64,000 nt of DNA from Pseudoduganella albidiflava (GTDB lineage Bacteria; Pseudomonadota; Gammaproteobacteria; Burkholderiales; Burkholderiaceae_D). The stretch spans positions 2,046,001 through 2,110,000 of the forward strand of contig NZ_CP036401.1 of NCBI RefSeq assembly GCF_004322755.1, read 5' to 3'. The notes beneath the pieces were generated by a model, which saw nothing but the letters and a program-made list of their open reading frames with translations, did no database searches and was not told the DNA's origin. Below are positions 7,391 through 19,925 of the stretch, piece after piece; position 1 is the stretch's first letter, and each line of letters begins with the position of its first letter. The position numbers were made by a program, and so were the translations under genes.

Positions 7391-9887
7391 ACAGCACCCG
7401 CTGCCGGCTCGTCAACCCTGTAAAACTATCCCCCAAAAACGGCAGGATCGCATCGGCGATGGGCTTCAGCTGCCGGTCCAGGTAGTGCGCATAGTCGATC
7501 GGCGAGCGGCGCCGTTCCAGCGGTTCGGGGCCGGCGGTGGTCATCAGGTAGCGGATCCAGCCGCGGTTCTGGTATTGCAGCGGGCGGCCCTGCGCGGCGT
7601 TGACTTCGTCGGCGATGCGGGCGGCGCGCACGTGCGGCGGCACATTGCGGTCGTAGTCGCCCAGCGCGCGGCGCAGCCGCTTGCGGTAGACCAGCAGTTC
7701 ATCGAGTTCGCCGCGCAGCATCCGTTCGGCATAGTCGCGCACATAGTCCCGGTAGGGTTCGTTGCGGAAGACCAGGCCGTACAGCGTCTGCTGGAATTGC
7801 TGGGCCAGCGGCGTCCAGTCGGTGCGCACCGTTTCCAGGCCCTTGAAGACGATGTCGTCGCTGCCGTCGGGGCGCAGCACCAGGCCGGCGTAGCGCTTCT
7901 TGCTGCCTTCGTCGGAATCGCGTACGGTCGGCATCAGGAAGCGGCGGTAGTGCGTTTCGTATTGCAGTTCCAGCGCGCTTGCCAGCTTGAACTCGTCCCG
8001 CAGGTGCGCCTGCCACCACGCGTTGACGTGGGCGACCAGCGCGCGGCCGATGTCGTCCGCTTCCCGCGTGCCGTGGCCGCGGCCCAGCCACACGAAGGTG
8101 GAATCGGTATCGCCGTAGATCACCTGGTAGCCCCGTTCCTCGATCAGTTCGCGCGTGCGGTGCATGATCTCGTGGCCGCGCATGGTGATCGACGATGCCA
8201 GCCGCGGGTCGAAGAACCGGCAGCCGGACGAGCCCAGCACGCCGTAGAAGGCATTCATGATGATCTTCAGGGCCTGCGACAGCGGCTTGTTGCCATCGCG
8301 CTTGGCCGCCTCGCGGCCCTGCCAGACCCGCGTGACGATCTCCGGCAGGCAGTGCGCCTTGCGCGAGAAGCGCGCGCCCCGGAACCCGGGCACGGTATCG
8401 CTTTCCGGCTCGCGCAGGCCTTCGATCAGGCCGACCGGATCGATCAGGAAGGTGCGGATGATGGACGGGTACAGGCTCTTGTAGTCGAGCACCAGCACCG
8501 AATCGTACAGCCCGGAGCGCGAATCCATCACGAAGCCGCCCGGGCTGTCCGCATTGGCCACGTCGCCCAGCCGCGGCGCCACGAAGCCGGCGCGGTGCAT
8601 CAGCGGCATGTAGGAATGCTCGAAGGCGGCCACCGAGCCGCCACTGCGGTCGGCCGGCAGGCCCGTCACGCTGGCGCGCTCCAGCAGGAAGTCGAGGATG
8701 CCCGTGTGCGCGAAGATGCGCGTGACCAGTTCGCAGTCCTTCAGGTTGTAGCGGGCCAGCGCCGGCTTGTCCTCGGCGAACAGGCGGTTGATCTCGTCCA
8801 TGCGGTCGTACGGATTGTCGATCGCCTTGCCTTCGCCCAGCAGGGTCTGCGCCACGTTCTCCAGGCTGAACGAGGCGAAGCTCCAGGTGGCCGAGCGCAG
8901 CGCCTCGATGCCGTCGATCAGCAGTCGGCCCGGCGCGGCCGCGAAGAAGTGCTGGCCATTGGTGTGCTCGCGCCATTCCATCGGCGTGCCGCCGCGGCCC
9001 AGCAGCAGCGGCACGCCGAAGCGTTCCGCATGCTTCTGCAGCACGCGCAGGTCGAACTGGATGACGTTCCAGCCGATCACCGCATCCGGATCGTGGCGCG
9101 CCATCCAGCCGTTCAGCCGCGCCAGCAGTTCCGGGCGGTCGGCGCAATACGTGAGGTCGAAGTCGATGCCGGCCGGGTCGCCGTTCGGCGGTCCCAGCAT
9201 GTACACGTCGCGCGCGCCGCAGCCTTCCACCGCGATCGAGTACAGGTCCCCGTGCGCGGTGGTCTCGATATCGAGCGACGCCAGGCGCAGCGCCGGGCGG
9301 TAGCCGTAGTGCGGCTTGAGCCGCGCGTCGACGACGATGCCTCGAGCTTGTTGGTCTTCCTTGCCCTCCCAGCACACGGATGCCGTGATGAAGCGTTCCA
9401 TCAGGTAGCGTTCGGGAGGCCGCACGTCGGCTTCGTAGACGTCGATGCCGTGCTCGCGCAGGCGCTTTTCCAGCTTCAGGAGTTGCCGGTAATGGCGGCA
9501 ATACAGGCCGGCGACGGGGCGGTGGCGGAAGTCGCGCAAGGCCAGCGGCCGCAGTTCGCAGCCGCGCTCCGCGCGGAGCACCGCCTGCGCCGCCTCCAGC
9601 CACTCGGCCGGGATGAACGCGACCGACGGCTGCGGCGGCAGCCGCACGCAGCGCGGACCGTCTTCGGTGGCGATCCAGAATTCGACTTCGGTGCCGGCGT
9701 CGGTATCGCGCCAGTGGCGGGTCAGCAGGAAGCCGCAGCGCGGCCCGGCGGCCGGCGTGCCGTTTGCCTGCATGTCATTGGCGTACGTCGGATCTGGCGA
9801 CGATGCATCGGTATGCCCGTCATCCGCCTGCGGTTCGTCCATCTGTGTTTCGCCCGGTGGTTCGTGGCCCGCCTGCGCGCCGGTCAC
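7386..9887 (-). CDS. polB: DNA polymerase II (family B)
   Basis: Family B DNA polymerase with 3'-5' exonuclease, used for lesion bypass and replication restart. All motifs are present: ExoI DIETT (D206), ExoII region [11 protein letters not shown] (about 271-281), ExoIII YNLKDCE (about 380-386); polymerase motif [11 protein letters not shown] (468-477), motif [14 protein letters not shown] (541-553) and motif C YGDTDS (591-596). Length 833 against about 780 in E. coli. The annotated start is a GTG whose GTGA overlaps the stop of the GGDEF regulator upstream, implying translational coupling; the ATG at 9842 (MDEPQADD) is a shorter alternative. The acidic N-terminal 45 residues are not part of the family core. 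I saw no obvious LexA box nearby. Confidence 0.95.
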   Translation of the reverse strand: MTGAQAGHEPPGETQMDEPQADDGHTDASSPDPTYANDMQANGTPAAGPRCGFLLTRHWRDTDAGTEVEFWIATEDGPRCVRLPPQPSVAFIPAEWLEAAQAVLRAERGCELRPLALRDFRHRPVAGLYCRHYRQLLKLEKRLREHGIDVYEADVRPPERYLMERFITASVCWEGKEDQQARGIVVDARLKPHYGYRPALRLASLDIETTAHGDLYSIAVEGCGARDVYMLGPPNGDPAGIDFDLTYCADRPELLARLNGWMARHDPDAVIGWNVIQFDLRVLQKHAERFGVPLLLGRGGTPMEWREHTNGQHFFAAAPGRLLIDGIEALRSATWSFASFSLENVAQTLLGEGKAIDNPYDRMDEINRLFAEDKPALARYNLKDCELVTRIFAHTGILDFLLERASVTGLPADRSGGSVAAFEHSYMPLMHRAGFVAPRLGDVANADSPGGFVMDSRSGLYDSVLVLDYKSLYPSIIRTFLIDPVGLIEGLREPESDTVPGFRGARFSRKAHCLPEIVTRVWQGREAAKRDGNKPLSQALKIIMNAFYGVLGSSGCRFFDPRLASSITMRGHEIMHRTRELIEERGYQVIYGDTDSTFVWLGRGHGTREADDIGRALVAHVNAWWQAHLRDEFKLASALELQYETHYRRFLMPTVRDSDEGSKKRYAGLVLRPDGSDDIVFKGLETVRTDWTPLAQQFQQTLYGLVFRNEPYRDYVRDYAERMLRGELDELLVYRKRLRRALGDYDRNVPPHVRAARIADEVNAAQGRPLQYQNRGWIRYLMTTAGPEPLERRRSPIDYAHYLDRQLKPIADAILPFLGDSFTGLTSRQRVLF

Positions 9888-10782
9888 GGCGCGGCGCGCC
9901 AGACTACGCGGTCGCGGCCGGCCTGCTTGGCATGGTACAGGTGCGCATCGGCGGCCGCGAACAGCGCCGCCGCGTCCTCGCCGGGCAGCAGCGTGGCGCC
10001 GCCGACACTGGCTGTCAGCAGCGGCCCCACCGGCGACGCCACGTGGTCGATCGCCAGCCGGCCCAGCGCATCGCGCAGCTGGTCCACCACCGCGCCGGCC
10101 GTGGCGGCATCCGCGCCCGGCATCAGCAGCACGAGTTCCTCGCCGCCGTAGCGCGCCGCCAGGTCGCCGGGGCCGCGCACGCTGGCGGCGGCCGTGCGCG
10201 CCACGGCGCGCAGCGCGCGGTCGCCGGCCGGGTGGCCGTAGTGGTCGTTGTACTGCTTGAACGCGTCGATGTCGAGCAGCGCCAGCGACAGCGGCGTGCC
10301 GCGCCGGCGCGCCAGCGCATGTTCCGCTTCGAATGTCTCGTCGAAGCGGCGCCGGTTGGCCAGTTCCGTCAGCCCGTCCACGTGCGCCAGGCGCTCCAGC
10401 ATGCGGCGCTGGCGCACCATCTGCAGGTGCAGGGCCACGCGCGCCATCACCACGGTGGCGTTGAACGGCTTGGCGATGTAGTCGGAGGCACCCAGTTTCA
10501 GGCCCTGCGCTTCGTCCTCGGGCCGGCCCAGGCCGGAAACGAAGATCACCGCGATGTCCGCCGTGCGCGGATCGTCGCGCAGCCGGCGCAGCACTTCGAA
10601 GCCATCCATGTCCGGCATCAGCACATCCAGCAGGATCAGGTCGGGCAGGTGGCGCGTGGCACGTTCCAGCGCCTGCGTGCCATCCTTGGCAAGCAGCACG
10701 GTGTACTCGGGTTTCAGCAGCTCGGCGAGCACGCCGCGGTTGATCGCGTCGTCATCGGCCACCAGCACTTTTTGCAAGGCGT

Positions 10783-10786
<4 letters not shown>
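9884..10786 (-). CDS. Response regulator with GGDEF output (diguanylate cyclase)
   Basis: PleD/WspR-type two-component output. An N-terminal receiver (residues about 5-120) has the acidic pocket DDD and the phospho-acceptor aspartate in [15 protein letters not shown], the conserved FVSG and the KPF lysine. A GGDEF domain (about 130-295) has [14 protein letters not shown] and the active-site loop RYGGEEL, a variant usually still active. The sequence five residues before the loop is GPGD, so the RxxD inhibitory site is present only if the preceding arginine serves (RGPGD), which is uncertain. ATGA overlap with the upstream hybrid kinase marks the two as a cognate pair; the 3' end overlaps polB. 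Confidence 0.92.
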
Positions 10787-13971
<3,185 letters not shown>

Positions 13972-13983
13972 GGCGCTCTCCGC

Positions 13984-16215
13984 TTACTGGTAGCGGTAGT
14001 CGAAGCGCACGCCGACCACGCGCGGCGCACCTGGTACCGCCATGCCGAAACTGTCGATGGTGGCCGGCGCGATGCGGTTACCCAGGTTGTGCGCGTAGGC
14101 GGCCAGGGTCCACGGCGCATCGTCCGGGCGCCAGGCCAGCGTGGCGTCCACGGTGGCCATGGCCGGCACGCGGTACTGCACCAGCTTCGACGGCACGCCG
14201 ATCATGTAGGCCGCGCTGCGGCGCGCGTCGACGCCGGCGCGCACTTCATGGCCGGCCAGCCGCACGCGGCGCTGGTAGCCGGCCGTCAGCACGTGCGACG
14301 GCGAGCGGTCCAGCTTGCGCCCGTTCCATGAATGGACGCCGTCCGGCGTGTACGACACGTAGTGCGCATCGAGCAGGGTCAGGCCATAGCTGAAGCGGTC
14401 GTCCGCGCTGGCCTGCACCTTGCCGTCCAGTTCCAGGCCGCGCACGCTGGCGATGCCGGCATTGGTGGTGATGAAGCGGGGTGCGCCGGCGATGATGGCA
14501 TTGCCGGACAGTTGCAGGTTGGTGTAGTCGTACATGAACGCGGCCGCGTCCAGGCTGGCGCGCCGGTGCCAGAAGCGCGTCTTGGCGCCCAGTTCCAGGG
14601 CCTTCAGCGTCTCCGGCCGGTAGAACAGGTAGCCGGGCGCCACTGCCGCCGCCGCCGGGCAGGCCGGGCCGGCCAGGCAGCCGTCGTTGAAGCCGCCGGC
14701 CTTGTAGCCGGTGGACAGCGTGCCGTAGACGAACGTGGCCGGCAGGAAGGCCGACGGCGCGAGGTCGTAGTCGAGGCCCAGGCGCCAGGTGCGCTTGTCG
14801 GTCTCGATCCGCGCCGCGTTCGGCAGCTGGAAGTCGGTGGCGGGGTTGAAGGCCGGACCCTGCTGGAAGCTGGTGGCGCCCACCCGCGACTTTTCATCCT
14901 CCGTATGGCGCAGGCCGGCGGTGGCGCGCAGCCGGCCGGTGACGCGGTATGCCAGCTGGCCGAAGGCGGCCCGGCTCTTCGCCACGGTGGGGTCGGTGGG
15001 GAAGGCATAGTACGGCGTCAGGCCGATCGGGGCCAGGTCGCGGAACACGTAGTTCGAATGCGAGCGTTCGTCGAACCAGTACAGGCCCGCCTGCGCCGAC
15101 AGCGCGCCATCGCCGCTGGTGGCCACGCGCAGCTCGTGCGAATCCTGGCGCTGCCCGCCGGTGAAATTCTGGCGCACGCCCAGCGTGGCCTGCGGCGCCA
15201 CCCGGTAGATGTAGTTGGTGAGGAAATCCAGGTCGAACTTGCGGTGGGCGCCCAGGTAATGCAGCGTGGCCGGGCCCAGGTTCCACGTGAACTCGGCGCC
15301 GGCGCCGGCGCTGCGGTTGCGCCCCCAGCCCTGTTCCGGCACCACGTTGCGCGGCACGAAGCGGTTGGTCAGCCGGTCCCGCGCGGCGGCGCCGTACCAC
15401 TCCGGCTTGCCGCTGTCGGCGTGGCGGAAGAAGTTGTTGTCGGACACGAAGCTGTCCGGGTTGTAGTCGTTGCGGGCGTGATCGGCGCGCAGCAGCAGCG
15501 AAGCGGCGGGGCCCAGCGCCACCCTGGCCGACAGCCGGGCGGCGCGGCGGCCGGCGTCCTGGCCCGGCGTGTGCGGCGTGCCCTGGCCATTGCGCAGGTA
15601 AGCGTTGTGGCGGTCGACGGCGACGGCGGCGCGCAGCGCCAGCCAGCCGGTGATGGGCACGTTCAGCATGCCGTTCGCCTTGCGGCTGCGGAAGTTGCCC
15701 GCCTCCACGCCGAACGCCCCTTCCAGCGCGCGCGTCGGCGCCCGCGAGATCACATGGACGACGCCGGCCGTCGTGTTGCGGCCGTACAGCGTGCCCTGCG
15801 GGCCGCGCAGCACTTCGATCCGGTCCACGTCCAGCAGCAGGCCGTTCTGGTTCTGCGGACGGGCGATGTAGATCCCGTCCAGCATGAAGGCGGCGGAAGG
15901 ATCGCCCTTGTCGGTGGCATCCGAATTCGACATGCCGCGGATCGTGATGCGCAGGCCGTCGGCGGCACCGTCGAGGTGCACGTTCGGCAGGCGCTTGGCC
16001 AGTTCCGCCGGCGTGCCGAAGCCGGCCTCGCGCAGCGCCTCGCCGGACAGCACGCTCATGGCGACCGGCGTCTTCGATTCGAGCGAGGTGGTGCGCTGCG
16101 CGGTGACGACGACTTCCTGGAGCTGTCCATCGGCCACCTGCGCGTGCGCGGCATTGGCGCATGCGGCGGCCGCCAGGACGGCCAGCAGGGTGGGGTTACC
16201 GCGGTGATGTTGCAT
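13984..16215 (-). CDS. TonB-dependent outer membrane receptor
   Basis: Outer-membrane, TonB-driven transporter of 743 residues. I chose the ATG at 16213-16215 (MQHHRGNPTLLAVLAAA) because it gives a signal peptide ending near AHAQ and has GAGAAG-like purines upstream; the longer open frame is not a leader. A TonB box-like VVVTAQR follows, then the plug domain (TPVAMSVLSGEALREAGFG; RITIRGMSNSD; VEVLRGPQGTLYGRNTTAG motif present as IEVLRGPQGTLYGRNTTAGV) and a beta-barrel. It has the layout of siderophore or polyphenol-type receptors common in environmental proteobacteria; substrate unknown. First gene of an apparent operon with hybrid kinase, GGDEF regulator and polB. Confidence 0.9.
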   Translation of the reverse strand: MQHHRGNPTLLAVLAAAACANAAHAQVADGQLQEVVVTAQRTTSLESKTPVAMSVLSGEALREAGFGTPAELAKRLPNVHLDGAADGLRITIRGMSNSDATDKGDPSAAFMLDGIYIARPQNQNGLLLDVDRIEVLRGPQGTLYGRNTTAGVVHVISRAPTRALEGAFGVEAGNFRSRKANGMLNVPITGWLALRAAVAVDRHNAYLRNGQGTPHTPGQDAGRRAARLSARVALGPAASLLLRADHARNDYNPDSFVSDNNFFRHADSGKPEWYGAAARDRLTNRFVPRNVVPEQGWGRNRSAGAGAEFTWNLGPATLHYLGAHRKFDLDFLTNYIYRVAPQATLGVRQNFTGGQRQDSHELRVATSGDGALSAQAGLYWFDERSHSNYVFRDLAPIGLTPYYAFPTDPTVAKSRAAFGQLAYRVTGRLRATAGLRHTEDEKSRVGATSFQQGPAFNPATDFQLPNAARIETDKRTWRLGLDYDLAPSAFLPATFVYGTLSTGYKAGGFNDGCLAGPACPAAAAVAPGYLFYRPETLKALELGAKTRFWHRRASLDAAAFMYDYTNLQLSGNAIIAGAPRFITTNAGIASVRGLELDGKVQASADDRFSYGLTLLDAHYVSYTPDGVHSWNGRKLDRSPSHVLTAGYQRRVRLAGHEVRAGVDARRSAAYMIGVPSKLVQYRVPAMATVDATLAWRPDDAPWTLAAYAHNLGNRIAPATIDSFGMAVPGAPRVVGVRFDYRYQ

Positions 16216-16263
16216 TGCTTCTCTTTCAGGTCGGGACCCCGCGCGCGACGTGATGAAATTGTT

Positions 16264-16341
16264 AATTACTGTCGGCGGCGAGGTGAAATCAACCTGCAAG
16301 TCTATCAGCTCGGCTTGCAGAGTTATAGTCAATTACTGTCG
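16264..16341. promoter_or_regulatory. Direct and inverted repeats between two divergent TonB receptors
   Basis: The 258-bp gap between divergent receptor genes holds an 11-bp direct repeat AATTACTGTCG at 16264-16274 and 16331-16341, 67 bp apart, and between them an inverted repeat CTGCAAG (16294-16300) / CTTGCAG (16314-16320). The region is locally AT-rich compared with the flanking genes, as expected for a divergent promoter. No known regulator site is recognised. Confidence 0.35.
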
Positions 16342-16473
16342 AGCAAGTGCTCCTGTCCACCCGCTGTCGCGGCCAAGCCACTGGCCGGCGGGGAAGGCCG
16401 GACTGTCATGGCGTCGTCACATCCACTCTTTAACATTCGGCACAGTTTTCATTCAGCTAACTTTGACCGAAAG

Positions 16474-18726
16474 ATGCCGATGCGCCAGCCTCAGCTTTGC
16501 CCGCTTCTGTTCCGCCCACGCCTGAAACCCCTCTGCCTGTCACTGCTGGCCGCGCTGCCGTCGCTCGCGTTCGCAGCCGACCCGGCGCCGGACCCGGCCG
16601 GGGCACCGCCGATGGCGATCGTGGAAGTGACGGGCACCGGCCAGTCGCGCCAGGTGCAGAACATCACCCGTGCCGACCTGCAGCAGGCGGCACCCGGCAC
16701 CAGCCCCCTGAAGACGCTGGAAAAACTGCCCGGGGTGAGCTTCCAGTCGGCCGACCCGTTCGGCAGCTACGAATGGTCGACGCGCTTCTCGATCCGTGGT
16801 TTCAACCAAAACCAGCTGGGCTTCACGCTCGACGACATCCCGCTGGGCGACATGAGCTACGGGAACAACAACGGCCTGCACATTTCCCGCGCCATCTCCG
16901 CCGAGAACATCGGCCGCGTCGCCGTGTCGCAGGGCGCCGGCGCGCTGGGCACCGCGTCGACCAACAACCTGGGCGGCACCGTGCAGTTCGTCACGCTGGG
17001 CCCGGCCAGCGAACAGGCCATCACGGCCGCGCAAACGCTGGGCAGCGACGACACGGCGCGCACCTTCGTGCGCTTCGACAGCGGCGATTTCGCCGGCGGC
17101 ACCCGGTTCTATATCAGCGGCACGCGCATGCGCTCGGAAAAATGGAAAGGCGCCGGCCCGCAGGACCAGGACCAGTTCAACAGCAAGGTCGAACGCCGCA
17201 TCGGCGAGCACACGCTGTCGGCCTTCTTCAACTACTCGGACCGCCGCGAGGTGGACTACCAGGACCTGTCGCACGAGATGGCGCGCCGCCTGGGCATGGA
17301 CTGGGACAATTACTACCCGGACTGGCAGCGTGCCGTGAACGCGTCGAAGGGCATCTACAGCGGCGCGGTCAACAGCCTGGACGACGCCTACTACCTGGGC
17401 CAGGGCCTGCGCAAGGACAAGCTGGGCGGCGCCACGCTCGACCTGCAGCTGGCGCCGGCGCTGGCCGGCAAGCTCACCGCCTACCACCACGGCAACGAAG
17501 GCCAGGGCCACTGGTACACGCCGTACACCCCCACGTCGGCCGAGGTGCCGATCTCGATCCGCACCACCGAGTACACGATCAGCCGCAACGGCGTGCTGGG
17601 CGACGTGACGTGGGAACTGGGCATGCATACGCTGAACGCCGGCTTCTGGGCCGAGCGCAACAAGCACGAGCTGACGCGCAATTTCTATGCCGTGACCGAC
17701 GGCCGCTACATCGACGACTTCCTGCGCGACCCGATGAGCACCGGCTTCCGCCAGTCGTTCGTCACCGATACCCGCCAGTTCTACGTGCAGGACACCATCG
17801 CGCTGCTGGATGGCCGCCTGAAGATCAACGCCGGTTTCAAGAGCCCGAAGGTGGAGATCGACGCGCACACCTTCACCGGCGACCGTGCCGATGGTTCGAT
17901 CACGGCGAAGAAGACCTTCCTGCCGCAGGCGGGCGTGACTTACCAGCTGTCGCGCAGCGACGAGCTGTTCGCCTCGGGCGCGAAGAACATGCGTTCGTAC
18001 CAGCCGGGCGTGAACGGCCCGTTCTCGCAGACCCGGGCCGGCTACGCGCTGTCGATCGCCGGCCTGAAACCGGAGACCTCGACCACGTTCGACGCCGGCA
18101 TGCGCTTCAAGCGCGATGCTGTGCAGGGTTCGGTCGCCGTCTACTACGCCAAGTTCGACGACCGCCAGATGGGGATCGCCACCTGCGCCGGCATCGTCGG
18201 CTGCGCCGGCACGATCGTCAACGTGGGCAAGGTGGAGACGCGCGGCCTGGAAGCGCTGGCCGTGTGGAAGATCGCTCCGTCGGTCAGCTGGTTCAACACC
18301 TTCACGTACAACGATTCCACCTACGAATCGAACTACACGGACAACGGCAAGCTGGTCGCGGTGAAAGGCAAGCAGGTGGTCGACGCGCCGAAGAAGATGT
18401 TCAACACCGAGCTGGCGTACGACGCCAACGGCTTCTACGCCCGCCTGGGCGCGAAATACACGGACAAGCGCTACTACACCTACCTGAACGACAATTCGGT
18501 GCCGTCCTTCGTGGTGGCCAACCTGTCCGGCGGCTACCGCCTCGGCTCGGCCGGCATGGTCAAGGACCTGACCCTGCAGGTGAACGTGACGAACCTGTTC
18601 GACCGGAGCTACTTCGGCACCATCGGCTCGAACGGCTTCTCGGCCTCCGACCCCCAGGGCACCTCGATGACGCTGCTGTCCGGCGCGCCGCGCCAGGTGT
18701 TCTTCACGCTGTCCGGCAAGCTGTAA
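16474..18726 (+). CDS. TonB-dependent outer membrane receptor
   Basis: A 750-residue TonB-dependent receptor. It has an N-terminal signal peptide with positively charged head and hydrophobic core ending near LAFAADP, then a plug (IVEVTGTGQSRQVQNITRADL; TLEKLPGVSFQSADPFGSYE; FSIRGFNQNQLGFTLDDIPLG) and a beta-barrel ending in VFFTLSGKL. The plug motifs resemble receptors annotated for siderophores or for thiamine and vitamin transport, but the ligand cannot be set from sequence. The frame is open far upstream only because it reads antisense through the divergent receptor; the ATG at 16474 (or 16480) is the first that gives a signal peptide, preceded by a weak GAAAG. Confidence 0.9.
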   Translation: MPMRQPQLCPLLFRPRLKPLCLSLLAALPSLAFAADPAPDPAGAPPMAIVEVTGTGQSRQVQNITRADLQQAAPGTSPLKTLEKLPGVSFQSADPFGSYEWSTRFSIRGFNQNQLGFTLDDIPLGDMSYGNNNGLHISRAISAENIGRVAVSQGAGALGTASTNNLGGTVQFVTLGPASEQAITAAQTLGSDDTARTFVRFDSGDFAGGTRFYISGTRMRSEKWKGAGPQDQDQFNSKVERRIGEHTLSAFFNYSDRREVDYQDLSHEMARRLGMDWDNYYPDWQRAVNASKGIYSGAVNSLDDAYYLGQGLRKDKLGGATLDLQLAPALAGKLTAYHHGNEGQGHWYTPYTPTSAEVPISIRTTEYTISRNGVLGDVTWELGMHTLNAGFWAERNKHELTRNFYAVTDGRYIDDFLRDPMSTGFRQSFVTDTRQFYVQDTIALLDGRLKINAGFKSPKVEIDAHTFTGDRADGSITAKKTFLPQAGVTYQLSRSDELFASGAKNMRSYQPGVNGPFSQTRAGYALSIAGLKPETSTTFDAGMRFKRDAVQGSVAVYYAKFDDRQMGIATCAGIVGCAGTIVNVGKVETRGLEALAVWKIAPSVSWFNTFTYNDSTYESNYTDNGKLVAVKGKQVVDAPKKMFNTELAYDANGFYARLGAKYTDKRYYTYLNDNSVPSFVVANLSGGYRLGSAGMVKDLTLQVNVTNLFDRSYFGTIGSNGFSASDPQGTSMTLLSGAPRQVFFTLSGKL

Positions 18727-18846
18727 GCCGTATCTGCCTTCGTGGCAGCGCAGGCGGTGGCGCTGCCGGGGGAGTTGCATTCATGGCAAGGCGAAGCTAA
18801 GCTGGCGGCCGAGAGACCGATTGACCAACCCAGCCGAACCCTGACC

Positions 18847-19803
18847 GTGACGACCCTGATATCCACCTGGCGGAACGCGCTGCTTGCAGCGGCCGCATTC
18901 GCCATCCTGGGCGCGCCGGCCCACGCCGCGCGCGTGATCGAAGAACATCCGATCGCGATCGACGGCCAGCCGGGCCGCTACTTCCGCCTGCACGATACCG
19001 AAGCGCAGGAGGGCGCGCAGGTCATCGTTGTCGTCAGCGGTTCCGGTTGCGCGGAATTCGGTTCGCGCCTGCCGTATTTCTTTGAAAAGTATCCGGCGCC
19101 GGTGGATGTCTACCATCTCGAGAAGCCCCATGTCGGCAAGGGGGCGACCGGCGAGCCCGGCACCTGTTCGCCGGCATTCGAGCAGGCCGACAACCTGCAG
19201 CGCCGGGTGCGGGACACGCTGGCGTTCCTGGAGCAGCAACCGGTGCTGGCACGCTCGGCACCGCGCGGCATTGCGCTGGTGGGATTCTCCGAAGGCGGCC
19301 GCGTGGCGCCGATCGTGGCCGGCCGCAGCGGCAAGGTCGGCTGGCTGGCGGTGGCGGGCAAGGGCGGCATGCGGCAGTCCGACGGTTTCCTCGTGTTCGC
19401 GGACCGCGGCGTCGCGCCGTACGCCAATCCTTCTTCCAGGGCGCTGCTGGAAAAGCAGTTCGCCGCCATCGCCGCCGACCCGTCCGCGCTGGACAAATCG
19501 TTCTTCGGGCATCCGTATGCCTACTGGAGCTCGCACCTGTTCCATGACTCGCTGCCCGACTTCGCCCGGCTGGACATCCCGGTGGTGGTGGCGATGGGCG
19601 AGAAGGATGAAAGCGAACCGATCGAGTCCGGCAGGGCGCTGAAGGATTTCTACAAGCGCCATCCGGACAAGCCGTTCCGGTTCATCGAATACGAAGGCGC
19701 CAGCCACGGGCTGCAGCGCGGCGACAGGCGCCATGTGCAGGACTTCGTGGCCAGCCTCGCCGGGTGGATCAGGAACGATCCGCGTGCCTTCGACGAGCGG
19801 TGA
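18847..19803 (+). CDS. Secreted alpha/beta hydrolase
   Basis: Alpha/beta-fold hydrolase, 318 residues from the GTG at 18847 (read MTTLISTWRNALLAAAAFAI), which gives a signal peptide cleaved near AHAA; the longer open frame from 18742 lacks this logic. The nucleophile elbow is GFSEGG, the acidic member of the triad is likely the aspartate in MGEKDESEP and the histidine the one in EGASHGL, so the triad looks complete. The oxyanion region VVVSGSGCAEFGSR contains an unusual extra cysteine. The substrate is unknown; dienelactone hydrolase-like or esterase activity is possible. It lies 120 bp after the TonB receptor on the same strand. Confidence 0.75.
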   Translation: MTTLISTWRNALLAAAAFAILGAPAHAARVIEEHPIAIDGQPGRYFRLHDTEAQEGAQVIVVVSGSGCAEFGSRLPYFFEKYPAPVDVYHLEKPHVGKGATGEPGTCSPAFEQADNLQRRVRDTLAFLEQQPVLARSAPRGIALVGFSEGGRVAPIVAGRSGKVGWLAVAGKGGMRQSDGFLVFADRGVAPYANPSSRALLEKQFAAIAADPSALDKSFFGHPYAYWSSHLFHDSLPDFARLDIPVVVAMGEKDESEPIESGRALKDFYKRHPDKPFRFIEYEGASHGLQRGDRRHVQDFVASLAGWIRNDPRAFDER

Positions 19804-19883
19804 ACCTGACGGGCACGCCGGAAGCGTGGCAGGACATCACGGTGCGCCACCTCCCGAGCCATGCATCCGGCCTTGGCGATATG
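19803..19883 (+). pseudogene. Relic of a beta-lactamase-like serine hydrolase gene
   Basis: Directly after the hydrolase stop, one frame encodes NLTGTPEAWQDITVRHLPSH then ASGLGDM. This is the highly characteristic block ITVRHLLSHTSGL of class C beta-lactamase / serine-hydrolase (PF00144) proteins, with small changes. Nothing before or after it in the 122-bp gap matches the family: the SxxK motif and the C-terminal half are absent. I read it as a short remnant of a deleted gene rather than a functional ORF. Confidence 0.55.
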
Positions 19884-19925
19884 GCCTGCGCGATTCAATT
19901 TTCGGCTGTATTTGGCAATTCCACG

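Noticed and set aside
14332..16473. Extension of the plus-strand TonB receptor frame by 714 codons
   Set aside because: The extension is antisense to the divergent receptor. The receptor's own signal peptide begins at 16474.
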